From: Marchantia polymorpha subsp. ruderalis
Taxonomy: Eukaryota > Streptophyta > Marchantiopsida > Marchantiales > Marchantiaceae
Assembly: GCA_037833965.1 (NCBI GenBank)
Contig: AP031358.1
Span: 13,276,001-13,340,000, forward strand
Length of the DNA: 64,000 bases
Reading direction: 5' to 3'
The position numbers and the translations under genes are program-made. The notes under the pieces are model-generated. The model was not told the origin of the DNA and did not search any database. It was given only the letters and a program-made list of their open reading frames with translations. Each line of letters begins with the position of its first letter. Within the stretch, counting starts at the first letter, position 1. Of this stretch, positions 10,332-20,938 are shown piece after piece.

Positions 10332-10401
10332 CTGCACAAGAGAAGCTTGTGGGTTTTTGAATCCTGTCAGAAGGAGCTTAAGCGGACGGGAGGAAACTCA
10401 C
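10332..10401 (-). other. Putative 5' UTR intron of AceTr copy 2
   Basis: On the minus strand the donor GACT|GTGAGTTTCC (intron starting at 10401) and the acceptor CTTCTCTTGTGCAG|GACC (ending at 10332) enclose 70 bases. Copy 3 conserves both sites (28714-28797, 84 bases). The spliced leader would join just 19 bases before the ATG. Inferred from splice consensus and conservation only. Confidence 0.5.
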
Positions 10402-10528
10402 AGTCACTCTCAATGTCGGGTAGAGAAGCACGACTGGAGGTCGAGACTGCTGCTTCCGGATTAGCTCCGAGTACGATTGCAGCAAGTCAAGACTGATTCC
10501 CCAGTACGAACATGCTTCAAGCAGCTGA

Positions 10529-10536
10529 CTTATATA
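10529..10536 (-). promoter_or_regulatory. TATA box of AceTr copy 2
   Basis: Minus-strand TATATAAG in the same GGAATGTATATAAGTCAGCT block as copy 1. It lies about 220 bases upstream of the ATG. Confidence 0.65.
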
Positions 10537-10750
10537 CATTCCGCAGGCCATATCAACGCCAGCCTGTAGACAAGCATGCCAAAATCAGCTTTCGACAGTA
10601 TCTGCTATTCTGGCTTCCTCTGACAATGCTGTGTATTTCTATAACCTTCAGATTCTCCGAGAGAGGACAATGATGGATAGTGTTACCCAGTTGGGATAGA
10701 GCAGTTTTGCACGCTCACTTTGCTCATGTGCTAGAGGCTCGCAATTATCT

Positions 10751-10990
10751 TGGAAACTTACTACCTACCACCGTTTCGGCGGTTCTGACAGCTCTAAGCA
10801 TTGAATCACATCCTTTCTCCTACTTTGTGATGTGCTCGCGAGCTGGAACGAGAGAGCAGCCACCATCCTTGTAGCAGGTTTGGTCTCTTCTTTTCTCCGT
10901 TTCAGCTATAGATGGGCTTTGGGAGACGTCCATTTTTAGACATTTTTCCAAGCTCATCACCTAAGTACATCACGGATATAAAAGAAGGAA
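10751..10990. repeat. Duplicated upstream flank of AceTr copy 2
   Basis: It aligns with 1-200 and 3291-3490, for example GGCGGTTCTGACA, TAGCAGGTTTG-TCT and GACGTCCATTTTTAGACAT. Similarity fades after about 10990. Confidence 0.55.
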
Positions 10991-12184
10991 TGTATTGTGT
11001 CGTCGATATAATTAGTGGTAACAAGATCAGATTATTCATTGCACGCTATTTAGCTCTACGTGCTTACCAACTTTCTGGATTCCATTGGATGTTCTCCTTG
11101 TAGATGATAGGTTTGGCAAAGCGTTTTCCTTGTGACTGCGTCATGAACTGATATTCAAGAATGAGGCTAGGATTGCTCAAGGTCTTCTCTAGTGGATAGA
11201 TCTGCGCGTGTGGTCCTTGGAGTACAGTGGCCATAGCTGCACATAACATGTTCGGCACCTAGGCATGTGCAATTTCTAAATTTCACCTACTCCAAATGAT
11301 ATCAGTTACCTTGAGGATGAGAAATATTAATATGATCGGCGATGCATTGCCGGAGCATGGAAGTTGAGTTCACTGCAATATATGCATGATTAGATGGAAC
11401 TTGTTGATCCCGCCGATTTCATCTCTCGTAGAACTGTCTGAGAATATGTGTAGGGTTGTACTTATCATTCACAGAAACTTACTTGTTCTTGCACAATGAT
11501 CCATCCACCAACAAAAACTTGAGGTTTTCATGAATATTTGAAGTCGATTGGAAGCTCCATGAAATGAGTTTTACCGTCGTCACATTCGTAATCTGCTGAC
11601 TAGCCTTTCAGAGCGCAGCATTATCGTACAGGTTCAATTCATTCAGGGAAATCATGTCGGCTTTGTACCAAGCACAGAGCACAACATTTCAATCAAGACG
11701 AAGCTACCTGTGCCTCAGATCTACATATTTTCTTGATGGTCTTTTCCTGGGTTTAATTTATGCTGTTCTTTCAAGACGGTAACTGTTCGCGAAACAGGTT
11801 TCTAATTGTTATAATCATTTCAAAAAATCCTTGATTTCGGCGTTTCAATGTACCTAAGGAACTCAATCGAAGCTACCGTGATGATACAAGTGGCGCTGAC
11901 AAAGTACAGATTGCACGGTAAAATATTAACTTTTTGACGTTGTTAGCTAAAACACAGTGACTGCAGTAGCTAGAATGGGGAGAGCTGATTATTGAGCCTT
12001 CTCTCGTGATTCTACCTGTACGACATTGTGATTCATACATCGAAGTCTTACACAGTTGGAAGCAGGTAGGTGAAAACTGCCGAACATTGTTCATACCTGA
12101 CCTAAAGCAATTGCTGAGTTCGAGAATAGTGAAGATTTATTTGTGATATATGTATTCCTTACCCAGTAGCCTTTATCACTTGCA
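10991..12184. other. Unassigned intergenic sequence
   Basis: Short open frames on both strands, for example 11064-11258 and 11873-12094 (minus), show no family motifs. Nothing is supportable. Confidence 0.4.
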
Positions 12185-12724
12185 TTTTGATGTTTACAGA
12201 ACGAGCAGCTCTGTCCCTGAGCACGCTGCTGATTGATTCTTTCTAACATTGAAACGCTGCGGGGTTTATGAATCCTTCGGTCACATCGAAGTACATGTCA
12301 TACGTGCCGTGTTTGTTTTCCAGAAAAGTTCAGCAAAAATTGCTGAAGGTTTTGAAGAGACTACGAAACAATGTGGTTCTGTGGCATGCTCTGTCAGACA
12401 GAAATCAATCCTCAGTTTTGTGAGCTCGGAGTAGGTTTATAGCCTGAAATGAAATTATCGCGAATGCAACGGAGATATGGATACTCTCGAAGAATACAGG
12501 GCCAAGTCCACAATGCGGCACCTGAACTGGTCTGCTGGAGGACGAAATAGAACATACACCTGCAATTGAGACTTCGGCACTCAAGCTGCAGGAAAGAATT
12601 ACCAGACGAATGACAATATTAACTAGACCTGCGGGAAGAGTCTATACCGAAAGCGAGCTGCAGTCTTCTTACATCTGTAAAGGCAGCTTCCCCATCTCCC
12701 AAGGGAAAGAAGAATTTGTCACGT

Positions 12725-13030
12725 TTAATAATTTGAGAAAGACAGCCGGGTACCAAGCCATGGGAACAGTGAAGGGGCTGCCGGGTCTGGTGACGTGCTT
12801 GCGATGTGCAGGCTCACGACGGTGAGCAGGAGGAAGGTGACGGACAGCTAGAAGAAGAGAGAGGTGAGGCAGATTTGGTGTGCAGAGTGGCGACCGACAT
12901 TATTCAGCCGCAGCCCCAGGGCTTCAATCCAATCGACCATCTGATTGGTGGCCACGAACACATCAAAAAACAGAGACAGTCATCCCGCCGCAAGCCCCGT
13001 CATAACTGTGTTGCGAGCCGATGGATCGGC
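12725..13030 (-). pseudogene. Decayed AceTr transporter, array locus 5
   Basis: Minus-strand pieces match the transporter: NTVMTGLAAG matches HTVVTGLAAG, FVATNQMVDWIEALGL matches FVASESLVDYNEALGL, and CLTSLFF-stop-LSVTFLLLTV matches CLTSLFFSLSITFLLLTI. The stop is the TAG complementary to 12848-12850. The central GNTFGATAFSSYG block is missing, and so is the N-terminal signature. It is non-functional. Confidence 0.75.
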
Positions 13031-13199
13031 TTGAAGAATGCCCTTTTTGAGGAGAGGAAGGAGATGCTAGGCTGGCGATGGCTTCCAAATCGATCGATGA
13101 GCTGACGGGACAGGAAAAAAAACTCTTCCATGACTGACATCAGCAATCTGAGCATGATTACGTGTCCATTTGTCTTGAATCACGTGTCAGTTTTCTGTC

Positions 13200-13600
13200 A
13201 GCTTGATAGGCCAAGTGATCAGGTTCTGGCGTTCATCTGCAAACGCGGATCCCTCCCACAAAAATAGTCCGCCTTCCATTTGTACTATTTCTATGTGGGT
13301 AGATCTTCTGCTACTGCTGCCGCCGATGATTCGAATTAGGCACGTCGTGAAGAGCCTGGAATAGAATCCAGGATATCCCACCTGCTACAAGGGTCGATTG
13401 ATAGATGACCTGCGCCCGCAGTAGAAATTATTTGGCCCTGACCTTCAGAAATATTCGGATGCTCTCGAACTCAAGCTCAAGACCATTACAGCAGTAGAAT
13501 TCAAAGTTCAGTGGAACGAGCTTCTGCGGGCCGCCGGAACGACAGTTTGTGAAAAGCGGCGATCTCACAGCGACCATGCTTGGGATCAATGTCGGATCGG
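13200..13600 (-). pseudogene. Remnant of the unidentified co-duplicated gene (copy 4)
   Basis: The paralogue of 5455-5850, with several stops and frame changes on the minus strand. Recognisable shared pieces are CNGLELEFESIRIFLKV and the GGxxWEGSAFADERQNLIT stretch. Family unknown. Confidence 0.3.
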
Positions 13601-13862
13601 TCATCTACTTCGGGCCAGGACTTGTGCAAAGATCAAGACCTGTAGATTTATCAGACGTAGCTGCCCCCTCCGCATGAGTGAATCCGAGCTGGTACACTTC
13701 AAAACGAGCACATGAATGTACTATCAACTTTGATCTCAGTAACTTCGAGACTGCTAAAGCTCTGCACTCGTCCAAATCATTTGTGTCAGCTTGGCAGGAA
13801 TCACACGAAATTAATGGGCGTGTTCAATGTACCTGGAAGGTAGAGGGAGATATTGCATGGCC

Positions 13863-14020
13863 CGTCAGCCGGGGCAGAGGCGGCCATGGAGGTCGTTCCG
13901 GTTATTTTTATTTTTATAATCAGTACTTTTCTATTCTTTGAAAACATAGGTTTTTATTCATTTAAATTTTCCTATAATTTTTATAATTAGTATCAATTAC
14001 CCAAACAACCTCCCCATGTA
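13863..14020. repeat. Dispersed GC-rich/AT-rich repeat, copy a
   Basis: GGCGGCCATGGAGGTCGTTC is followed by a TTTATAATC-rich stretch and ends AACAACCTCCCCAT. The same order is found at 17130-17280 at roughly 85% identity by eye over 120 bases. The GC-rich head also recurs at 22884-22915. It looks like a dispersed repeat fragment. Confidence 0.55.
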
Positions 14021-14565
14021 CAGTATAGATAAACGAGTTGATAACTGTTTACTAAATAACTTGCATAACTTGAGCATAAAAAAATATCATTTGCTTCAAG
14101 TCTAGTTCCATGAGATCCACTCGAGCTTGAAGCTCTAACCATATGACCTTTGTATACCACAAAGATTTGTAATTGTAACGACGGTTTACTTCACACCAAA
14201 AACTCCACCTATACATGAAGAATCCTACCTGTTTACTTGATGGGACCTCACGTGAACCTAAATTGATGGATGGAACCTATCAAATTTAGTTTTACCTGAT
14301 GCGATGCCACCGAAGGCACCGTCGCCAACCTCTGAAAGTTGTTACTGTACACTAAAGCTCGCATCATATACGAACTTTAGTGAACCTCTGAGATCTCAAA
14401 TATCATAAGATGAAATGTGAGAGACATTGTCATAGAGTTGCATAGAGGTTTTGGGTTTTGAGCTGTTGGAAAGTAGACTTGTTGCTCAACGACGGACGTG
14501 TGAAATCGGTGAGTAATAGTGGAGTAGTGGAATCTAAGAAGTAAATTCACAATGTCGTGCTAATA
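14021..14565. other. Unassigned repeat-rich sequence before the LTR remnant
   Basis: No gene or tRNA was seen. It may include further transposon sequence, since an LTR-like region follows. Confidence 0.35.
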
Positions 14566-14822
14566 TGTTGTTGAGTTTAACTCCGATTATGGAGTAACCT
14601 CATATGTAACTATTTGTAGCGGAGATTGATCGCCTACCTTAGGTATATATACCCTAATGCTTCTGCGAATGAGCACATTTTTTCACTTCAAGTAGTAAGC
14701 TCTCTGGAGTGTATTCTTTCGTGGACGTAGCCTCTCAGGGTGAACCACTTTATCGTGTTGTTGTTTTGCTCAGTGTGAGATTTACCGTTAGATATGTTGC
14801 CATACACTTTACATCGCTAACA
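14566..14822 (+). mobile_element. LTR remnant resembling Ty1-copia
   Basis: It has the layout of a copia-type LTR: TGTTG at the chosen left end, a TATA box TATATATA at 14644-14651, then GTGGACGTAG (14721) and GTGAACCACTT (14740), a motif pair common just after the transcription start in plant copia LTRs. It ends CTAACA. I see no primer-binding site, internal coding region, second LTR or clear target duplication, so it is at best a solo or truncated LTR and both ends are guesses. Confidence 0.35.
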
Positions 14823-14883
14823 CGCTACTCACACAAACACATAGGACACGAGACCGTACACACTCAAATTACCACAACTGCTA

Positions 14884-15199
14884 GTATATATTTTTATATA
14901 CACTATATTTAGCCAGCAGCCTAGGATTACATTTCATAAAGGGTATGAATCGAGGACGATTCGAGGAACGTTCAGACTTGATTACCCCACTGGAAAAGAG
15001 ACCGTCACACACACATGCAATCGAGCCCAACCCACTCGTCTTGAAAATCCAGCTCGACGCTTACGGCACTCACTAGTCCCAACACTATAGGCTCGACTCA
15101 AATAACTGAACATTCTTCGAGTTGTCGTAAACTCTACCCTCCGTTAAGGGTATCCCGAGGCCAAAGGCTAAATATAGTATATAGTATATACAAAAATAC
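14884..15199. repeat. Inverted repeat of about 30 bp around 250 bp
   Basis: ACTATATTTAGCC (14902-14914), preceded by TATATATTTTTATATAC, is mirrored by GGCTAAATATAGT (15166-15178), followed by ATATAGTATATACAAAAATA. The inside contains no open frame of note. This could be the termini of a small element or a chance AT-rich fold. Confidence 0.45.
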
Positions 15200-16195
15200 A
15201 TGAAAACAAGGAAGAAAGCGGAGTACTTGTGAATTCAAGTGTAATATCTGAATTCAAGTGAATTCAGGTGATTTTACAAATTTTGGTGCAATGGGAAAGT
15301 CTCGGAGTAAAAAGATTCCTAGTCTGATTGCACTCAGTGGAGATTTGAACAATTCAATGAGTATAAGGAGAGAGTCTCGTTGTCACAGTTCCGCTACCTA
15401 CACCCTCTGTAAATACTAAAAAATGCGTGATGTGTACATTAGGAGGTGTCCCATCGGATAAAACAAAACTTAAAGTATCCTAATAAGCACTTTAGGTTTA
15501 GATGAGGTTTCATCAAGTAAATACTTCTGAAAAATCCTCTCTAGCTCTTTGTCTTCATCTCTCTCATAGATACTATATTTGAAGTCTTGGTTTTTTTTCC
15601 CAAAAACTTTTGACTTCAACATACTAGTGAGTAGAAACCTCTATTATGATCTTGTAGACACATGTAGATTGCAATCTACATATGTGACATCTCATCTTTT
15701 GATGAGATGGCACATCATCAAAAGTTTTCAATACATGTCAAACAATCCAAGTTCATAGTGTGATTCAACACTTGACATTGTGATGACTTCAGCAAGTTCG
15801 CAAAGTGTTCTAGTATTATTGCAATAACCCATAAATCATGTACCTTCTTAAGAGTTGAAATCCACTAACCGCTGAAAAGCTAGATTCTTATGCAAAACTT
15901 GATTTTTCCTCTCTCTTTATGTGCGAAAAGTGGTAAATTAAACAATTTGAATTATATAGCTCTGGTATAATTCACAAATTTTATTCTACTTTCGAAAATA
16001 TATATAAGTTTTAGATTTTTTGTGTGAGTTATTAAGTTCAAGTTCTCTCCTCCCCAAATCCCTTTCTGTACTTTCAACAGACTTCTCAAAGGTTTTCTAG
16101 TTTTTGAGAAAACTTCACCAGGTTTTCATGGCTATTGACTTAAGGAATCAAAATTGATTATTTGACTACGGCCAAAACAATAATATGGAGAAGCG
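15200..16195. other. AT-rich unassigned sequence
   Basis: Includes a GTAGATTGCAATCTAC inverted repeat near 15664 and GATGAGATG-type repeats at 15690-15710. No gene is supported. Confidence 0.4.
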
Positions 16196-16435
16196 CCAAA
16201 ACATCAAAGTCAATGTGTCCATAGAAACTGCCAAAGCAAAAATGCTGGTACAAAGTGCCCAAATCAAAGTATAGAAGGTACAAATCCAAAGTATTGATAT
16301 GAAATGCCTAGAAAAAAACGAAAAAGTGCCACACCAAAGTCAAATTGCTGTTAGAAAGTGGCAAAGCCAAAGTGCAAAAACGCGTTATCCAAAATGATGG
16401 TACTTTGTGTCGAATTGAAAGTGCCGAAACCGAAT
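16196..16435. repeat. Degenerate tandem repeat rich in AAAGTGCC
   Basis: About eight imperfect units contain AAAGTGCC or its variants next to CCAAA/CAAAGT, for example near 16251, 16319, 16360 and 16425. Spacing is irregular, so it is a decayed minisatellite. The plus-strand frame through it has no family match. Confidence 0.4.
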
Positions 16436-16904
16436 GTTAGCTCTAATGTTCATACTCTTCAAATTATTCACGTCATGATTCATAATAATCTTGACTTGAA
16501 AAATTATTCAAAAGTTAAACAATACCTTTCATACGATAAATGTACTCAACAACATACAGTTTAGTATTCTTAAAATTACTCTTGAGTGAGAATTTTGTAG
16601 TATGTTGTTAAAAATTGATAATATACAATGCACTTGATTATAATGTGTAGCACTGGATGTCATCCTAAATGTTACCTATCTCTCACACAACTTTGTAAAA
16701 ATATTCTTCAAGCTAAGTTGAATCACTCTTTAACATACATTCAGATTATTTTTTGAGCTACAAATGTACTAGATATGAACACATTTTCTTAAAGTTGCGT
16801 CCACCGTTTTGTATCTATGAAAAATATTTAAAAACTATTTCATGAATCTTAGTTCTTTTAAAAAAATTGCTACTAAACAAATTTTTACTTCAAAACATCC
16901 CGTT

Positions 16905-17000
16905 CGTGGAGGAGGCGGCGGCTTTGGTGTAAACTAAAGGGTGCCCTTTCATTTACACCACCAAAGCCACTGCGTCCTCAATCAGAAACATAACTTACTC
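16905..17000. repeat. Fold-back repeat, copy b
   Basis: GGAGGCGGCGGCTTTGGTGT-AAACTAAAGGG meets its near inverse complement CCCTTTCATTTACACCACC. The 16-bp inner arms match at 14 positions. The same hairpin recurs at 17335-17430, and one arm recurs at 17040-17110 and 22811-22860. Confidence 0.55.
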
Positions 17001-17039
17001 GATTTCATCTATTATGATCATCGTTGGCTCCTCCGTTCT

Positions 17040-17290
17040 TCACGCCGTTTGTGGAGAGGCTTTAGATTTGATGGCGTAAATGAAAGGGCACCTCATGGAG
17101 GGTATGGCAAAAAGTGATACTCTTAATGTAGATGTAGAGACGGCCATGGAGTTCGTAATGGCTATTTTAACTTTTATAATCGGTATTTTTATATTCTTAG
17201 AAAACATAGGTCTTAATTTATTTAAATTTTCCTATAATTTTATAACCAGTATCAATTTCCCAAACAACCTCCCCATCGTTGTTCTCCATG
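17040..17290. repeat. Dispersed GC-rich/AT-rich repeat, copy c
   Basis: Contains GGCGTAAATGAAAGGGCACC, CATGGAGGGTATGGCAAAA, ACTCTTAATGTAG, ACGGCCATGGAG and the AT-rich tail ending AACAACCTCCCCAT. This is the fullest single-orientation copy of the family. A 79-codon plus-strand frame (17080-17319) runs through it, but the frame is not kept in the other copies. Confidence 0.55.
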
Positions 17291-17334
17291 TTCTTCGTAA
17301 AGATCAACGATGGTCATAACAACGTACTTCGTGA

Positions 17335-17430
17335 CGTTTGTGGAGGAGGAGGCGGTCGTTTTGGTGGTATAAATGAAAGTGTGCCCTTTCATTTACACCA
17401 CTAAAGCCGCTGCGTCCTCAACCAGGAACA
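17335..17430. repeat. Fold-back repeat, copy d
   Basis: GGTATAAATGAAAG and CTTTCATTTACACC form 13 of 14 pairs around TGTGCC. The flanks, GGAGGAGGCGGTCG and GCCGCTGCGTCCTC, continue the arms less perfectly. Confidence 0.55.
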
Positions 17431-19637
17431 TATTTTGCTGCAAAACTCTTAGTTATTTTTAAAGATTCGATATTGACAAATTTTTAATTAAAAAAATGCA
17501 GTGTAACACTTGGTTTGATTTATAGATTTGCTTTAGTTCTTCCGACATAGTATAGAATTACAATATAGGATATAAATGTTTTCATTGATATTCGATTGAA
17601 CCGGAAGCAATTACCAAGACACAATGATTTACACGTAACAAAAATTTGAACTTGATAATCTATTTCAGAAAAGTGAAAAAACTTACTTGTTGTAATGTTA
17701 AATTTTTTTCATGATTACATAGCAGTATCTTTAACTCTGTGTTTGATCAATTTATAACGGATAAAAATATATAAATAAATTGATATTTTACAAAAATAAA
17801 TTTTTTATCGTATACAAATATTTTGAAATTTTTTTTGAACTGCCGCTATTTAAAAAAAAATTTAAATTAAGGAAGTTTCAAATTGCATGACAAAATCTAG
17901 TTTAAAATTTGATATGCTTTTCAACATTATGCAAAATCTTAACAATGTTTTATGCACATATGTCCACATCATAATTAATATTATGATTTGATATAATAAA
18001 AAAAAATTGCATGAAAATATTGGTGTTGAAAATACATTCTAATGCAATATAATAATATAAATGTTTTTCAAAAACAGTGCAAGATTTTAATTTATATTGA
18101 AAGTATTGAGATTATTAAATAAGTTTGAGCTTAAATTTAGAATGTGGTTGATATCAGCATTTTATGGAAAAAGATAAGAATAAAAAAAAAATTGTAAACT
18201 TGGATCTCACTGCCATACATTATTTTAATGGTCGTAAAAGTGAAAGCATTGAAACTTTTGAAACAAAATCGTTCTTTCGTGCACGTCACGATGGTAAATG
18301 GTACAATTGATGTAATCATTTCATTTCTCGCTTCAATATAGATACGTGACTTTAATAATTCAAGCTCTCTCCTCCACCGTACATACATTATTTGGGGTCA
18401 ATCTACTCTAGAAAATAGAATGCGCATCGTGCCAATGAAAGGGTAACCGAAGCCAATGAAGCTCTGCCTGCAACAGGGTAGCTAAGTTCTAGCTAAAACA
18501 TGATTTGTCAGCAGCGTTCGAAGAAGATGGCTGATAAGACTGCTTTTTACTAAATAAAAAGGAAAATATTGATAGTTACCTTCACAACAGTCCCGTCTTA
18601 AAAGTATGAAAAGCACTTCTTTCGACAAATGAAACTTTTCTCTCAAAGCGCGTTTGGTTTATCATTGGAGGAAAAATTGTACGGCTTTCTCAAGATGGAT
18701 CTTCAATGCTGGAAGTGCTCCTCGTACAATGAAAACAACTTTAGGCTTAAATAATTTGGATCCGGATTGTAAGCAAATTCCTTGATGTACGTGATATTAT
18801 ATTAAATTAAAATTAGAGCGGTACATGCATGTATATTTATGGCTGGAAATTTGTTTTTTTATGTTTTGAAAGCTCTTGAAAGGTTATCACAAATAGGAAA
18901 ATTTGTCCGTAATTTTGTCCATAAAATTCTCGGGAGTTGCTTCCATTCGGATCAGGTTAGAGTGTTCATCGTGTTATAGTGGATGGATCCTACATCTCAT
19001 TGATTACGCTGTGTCTAAAAAAATATACTGTGTTTAATATTCTGATTATCCATGGTCACTCTCGAACTATGTGGAAATTTATTAAAATTATAAACCTTGA
19101 ATTTTGCCCGCAATACAATAGGAGTTTCACTTTTTTCTGGTGCACAAAACCAATTTCTGATGCCCGGTAAAGTTTTTTACACCGGGTGCCCAACTTGATG
19201 ATGACTTTATAGATGGTACTCTTAATAATTCGTTAAAAGATTATGGCAGCTGTATATTTGGAAGGATACCAAAAAAAAATTAGAAATTTATTTATTGCTT
19301 TGAAAAGAAGATCAGTAAAAGTAATATATTTCTTATTTCGAAACTCCCTCAAATATAATGAGGACAACGTAAGGACGATAGTGAAAATCATAACTACTTT
19401 AGTACAGTATTTAATGATTGTAGCCTCATGTCAAGAACGCATGTAGAACAACAATAGTCGAGGCATTTGTGTACAGTGTGGAGTGGAACCTTTTATAGAA
19501 TGCAGACTCTAGACTCCGATTATTTGGTTGGTGAAAATTACGTTCAGACGTGCTGAATAGTTGATAACTCATTCGAAGGTTTCCTCTCTATTATGATATT
19601 ATATTAATATCTTGGGAATATCACCGCACTGAGCGCA
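17431..19637. other. AT-rich gene-poor stretch
   Basis: Very AT-rich at 17440-18200, moderately so afterwards. Open frames such as 18137-18388 (minus) are low-complexity and motif-free. I see no gene. Confidence 0.5.
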
Positions 19638-19644
19638 TATAAAT
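19638..19644 (+). promoter_or_regulatory. TATA box of the proline-rich wall protein gene
   Basis: TATAAAT lies 164 bases before the first ATG (19802). Transcription would start near 19668, and no ATG occurs between there and 19802. Confidence 0.6.
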
Positions 19645-19801
19645 TCGGCGATTGGGGTCCAGTTCTCTCAAGCTACTTGAATTTCATCTCAGTGGCATTC
19701 GCACCCAAGAGACAGAGAGTCTCACGGCCTCTGCCGTGACGAACGCGATAGTTCGAGAATTGTGGATCAAATTCGATTCCCACGGGATTAGTGGCAGCAG
19801 A

Positions 19802-20698
19802 ATGAGGACCAATCATGAGTGGATGATTGGGAGAGGAACTTCTCTTTGGGCCATGCGATTTTCACTCTTGCTATTTGTTTTGATTCTGGGCAGTGTGGAG
19901 TTCATCGCTGTTTCAGGAAGTGCTTTGCCGGCGAGCCAGAACAGAAAGCTCCTCCAAATGTTGGAGTCGCCAAGTCTGCCGCCGATTACTCTTCCGACTA
20001 ACTCCCACAGGAAGTCCCCGCCACCTCCTCCTAAAGGCAAGTCCCCTCCCCCTCCTCGAGATGAAGATAAGTCACCTCCTCCACCGAAGGGCAAGTCTCC
20101 TCCTCCTCCACCTCCTCCTCGGGGTGAAGATAAGTCACCTCCTCCTCCTCCTCGTGGTGAGGGTAAGTCACCTCCGCCACCTCCCCGAGGTGAAGTTAAG
20201 TCACCTCCTCCTCCTGAAGGAAAGTCCCCTCCCCCTCCTCGGGGTGAAGATAAGTCTCCTCCTCCACCGAAGGACAAGTCTCCTCCACCTCCTCCTCTAG
20301 TGAAGTCATCCCCACCACCACCAAGAGACCCGTCCCCTCCCCCTCCTCGAGGTGAAGGCAAATCACCTCCTCCACCGAAGGACAAGTCTCCTCCACCTCC
20401 TTCTCTAGTGAAGTCACCCCCACCACCCCCAAGAGACCCGTCCCCTCCCCCTCCTCGAGGTGAAGGCAAGTCACCTCCTCCACCTCAGGTCAAGTCTCCT
20501 CCACCTCCTCCTCGAGGGGAAGATAAGTCTCCTCCTCCACCTCCTCGAAATGAAGTTAAGTCACCTCCTCCTCCCAAAGGGAAGTCCCCTCCCCCTCCTC
20601 GAGGTGAAGATAAGTCCCCTCCCCCGCCCAAAGGGAAGTCTCCGCCGCCACCAAAAGAAGACGAGGACGACGACGAGGACGACAAGGACGACGATTGA
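19802..20698 (+). CDS. Extensin-like SPPPP proline-rich glycoprotein with acidic tail
   Basis: It encodes a secreted cell-wall-type protein of 298 residues from the first ATG (19802), or 281 from the ATG at 19853, where a typical signal peptide begins (MRFSLLLFVLILGSVEFIAV, then SGSALPA). A short linker is followed by about 23 KSPPPP-type units separated by charged spacers such as KGK, RGED, RGEG and KDK. The tail is strongly acidic (KEDEDDDEDDKDDD). SPPPP motifs are classically hydroxylated and arabinosylated in extensins. No tyrosine is present, so the usual Tyr-based (YxY) cross-linking is impossible and binding may instead be ionic, through Lys/Arg and Asp/Glu. A 108-bp internal duplication (units starting at 20270 and 20378) shows recent repeat expansion. 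TATA box and AATAAA are both present. Minus-strand and other-frame open frames here are repeat shadows. Confidence 0.8.
   Translation: MRTNHEWMIGRGTSLWAMRFSLLLFVLILGSVEFIAVSGSALPASQNRKLLQMLESPSLPPITLPTNSHRKSPPPPPKGKSPPPPRDEDKSPPPPKGKSPPPPPPPRGEDKSPPPPPRGEGKSPPPPPRGEVKSPPPPEGKSPPPPRGEDKSPPPPKDKSPPPPPLVKSSPPPPRDPSPPPPRGEGKSPPPPKDKSPPPPSLVKSPPPPPRDPSPPPPRGEGKSPPPPQVKSPPPPPRGEDKSPPPPPRNEVKSPPPPKGKSPPPPRGEDKSPPPPKGKSPPPPKEDEDDDEDDKDDD
20270..20485 (+). repeat. 108-bp direct duplication within the proline-rich gene
   Basis: AAGGACAAGTCTCCTCCACC recurs 108 bases later (20378), followed by near-identical TCTAGTGAAGTC and AGAGACCCGTCCCC. This is 36 codons, so the frame is kept. Confidence 0.75.
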
Positions 20699-20932
20699 TC
20701 TGGGCCAACATGCAGACCTCGGATCTGTTTTACAGGTAACTCTCGTCCGCCACCATACCTTGCAAGCGATAAGCTCGTTATGACAGTGGTTGCAGGACCT
20801 GGTTGCATGTCAGCGTGTTTGCTTGTACTGACAATATGCAATGAGTTGATTCCGTATTCTGTCTTAGCTCTTGCTGATTTCTCTGAGTCATTTTCTTTCG
20901 TGGAATTTGTACTTCTGTGCAGATTCTGTTAA

Positions 20933-20938
20933 AATAAA
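20933..20938 (+). terminator. Polyadenylation signal of the proline-rich gene
   Basis: AATAAA lies about 235 bases after the TGA stop, following T-rich sequence, a usual plant 3' end arrangement. Confidence 0.45.

Larger units (their letters stand above)
12185..13862. repeat. Segmental duplicate of 4555-6185, copy B
   Basis: Colinear with copy A, as described there. Its right end is abrupt: after GCATGGCC at about 13855-13862 the sequence changes into a GC-rich dispersed repeat where copy A continues differently. This suggests a repeat insertion or a rearrangement junction. Confidence 0.6.

Noticed and set aside
19652..19801. 50-codon N-terminal extension of the proline-rich protein
   Set aside because: It begins at TTG, and the first ATG after the predicted transcription start is at 19802.
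19813..20469. Long minus-strand Gly-rich open frame opposite the proline-rich gene, plus other-frame frames
   Set aside because: They are mirror translations of the CCTCCTCC repeats. The plus-strand gene has a signal peptide, TATA box and AATAAA, and they have none.
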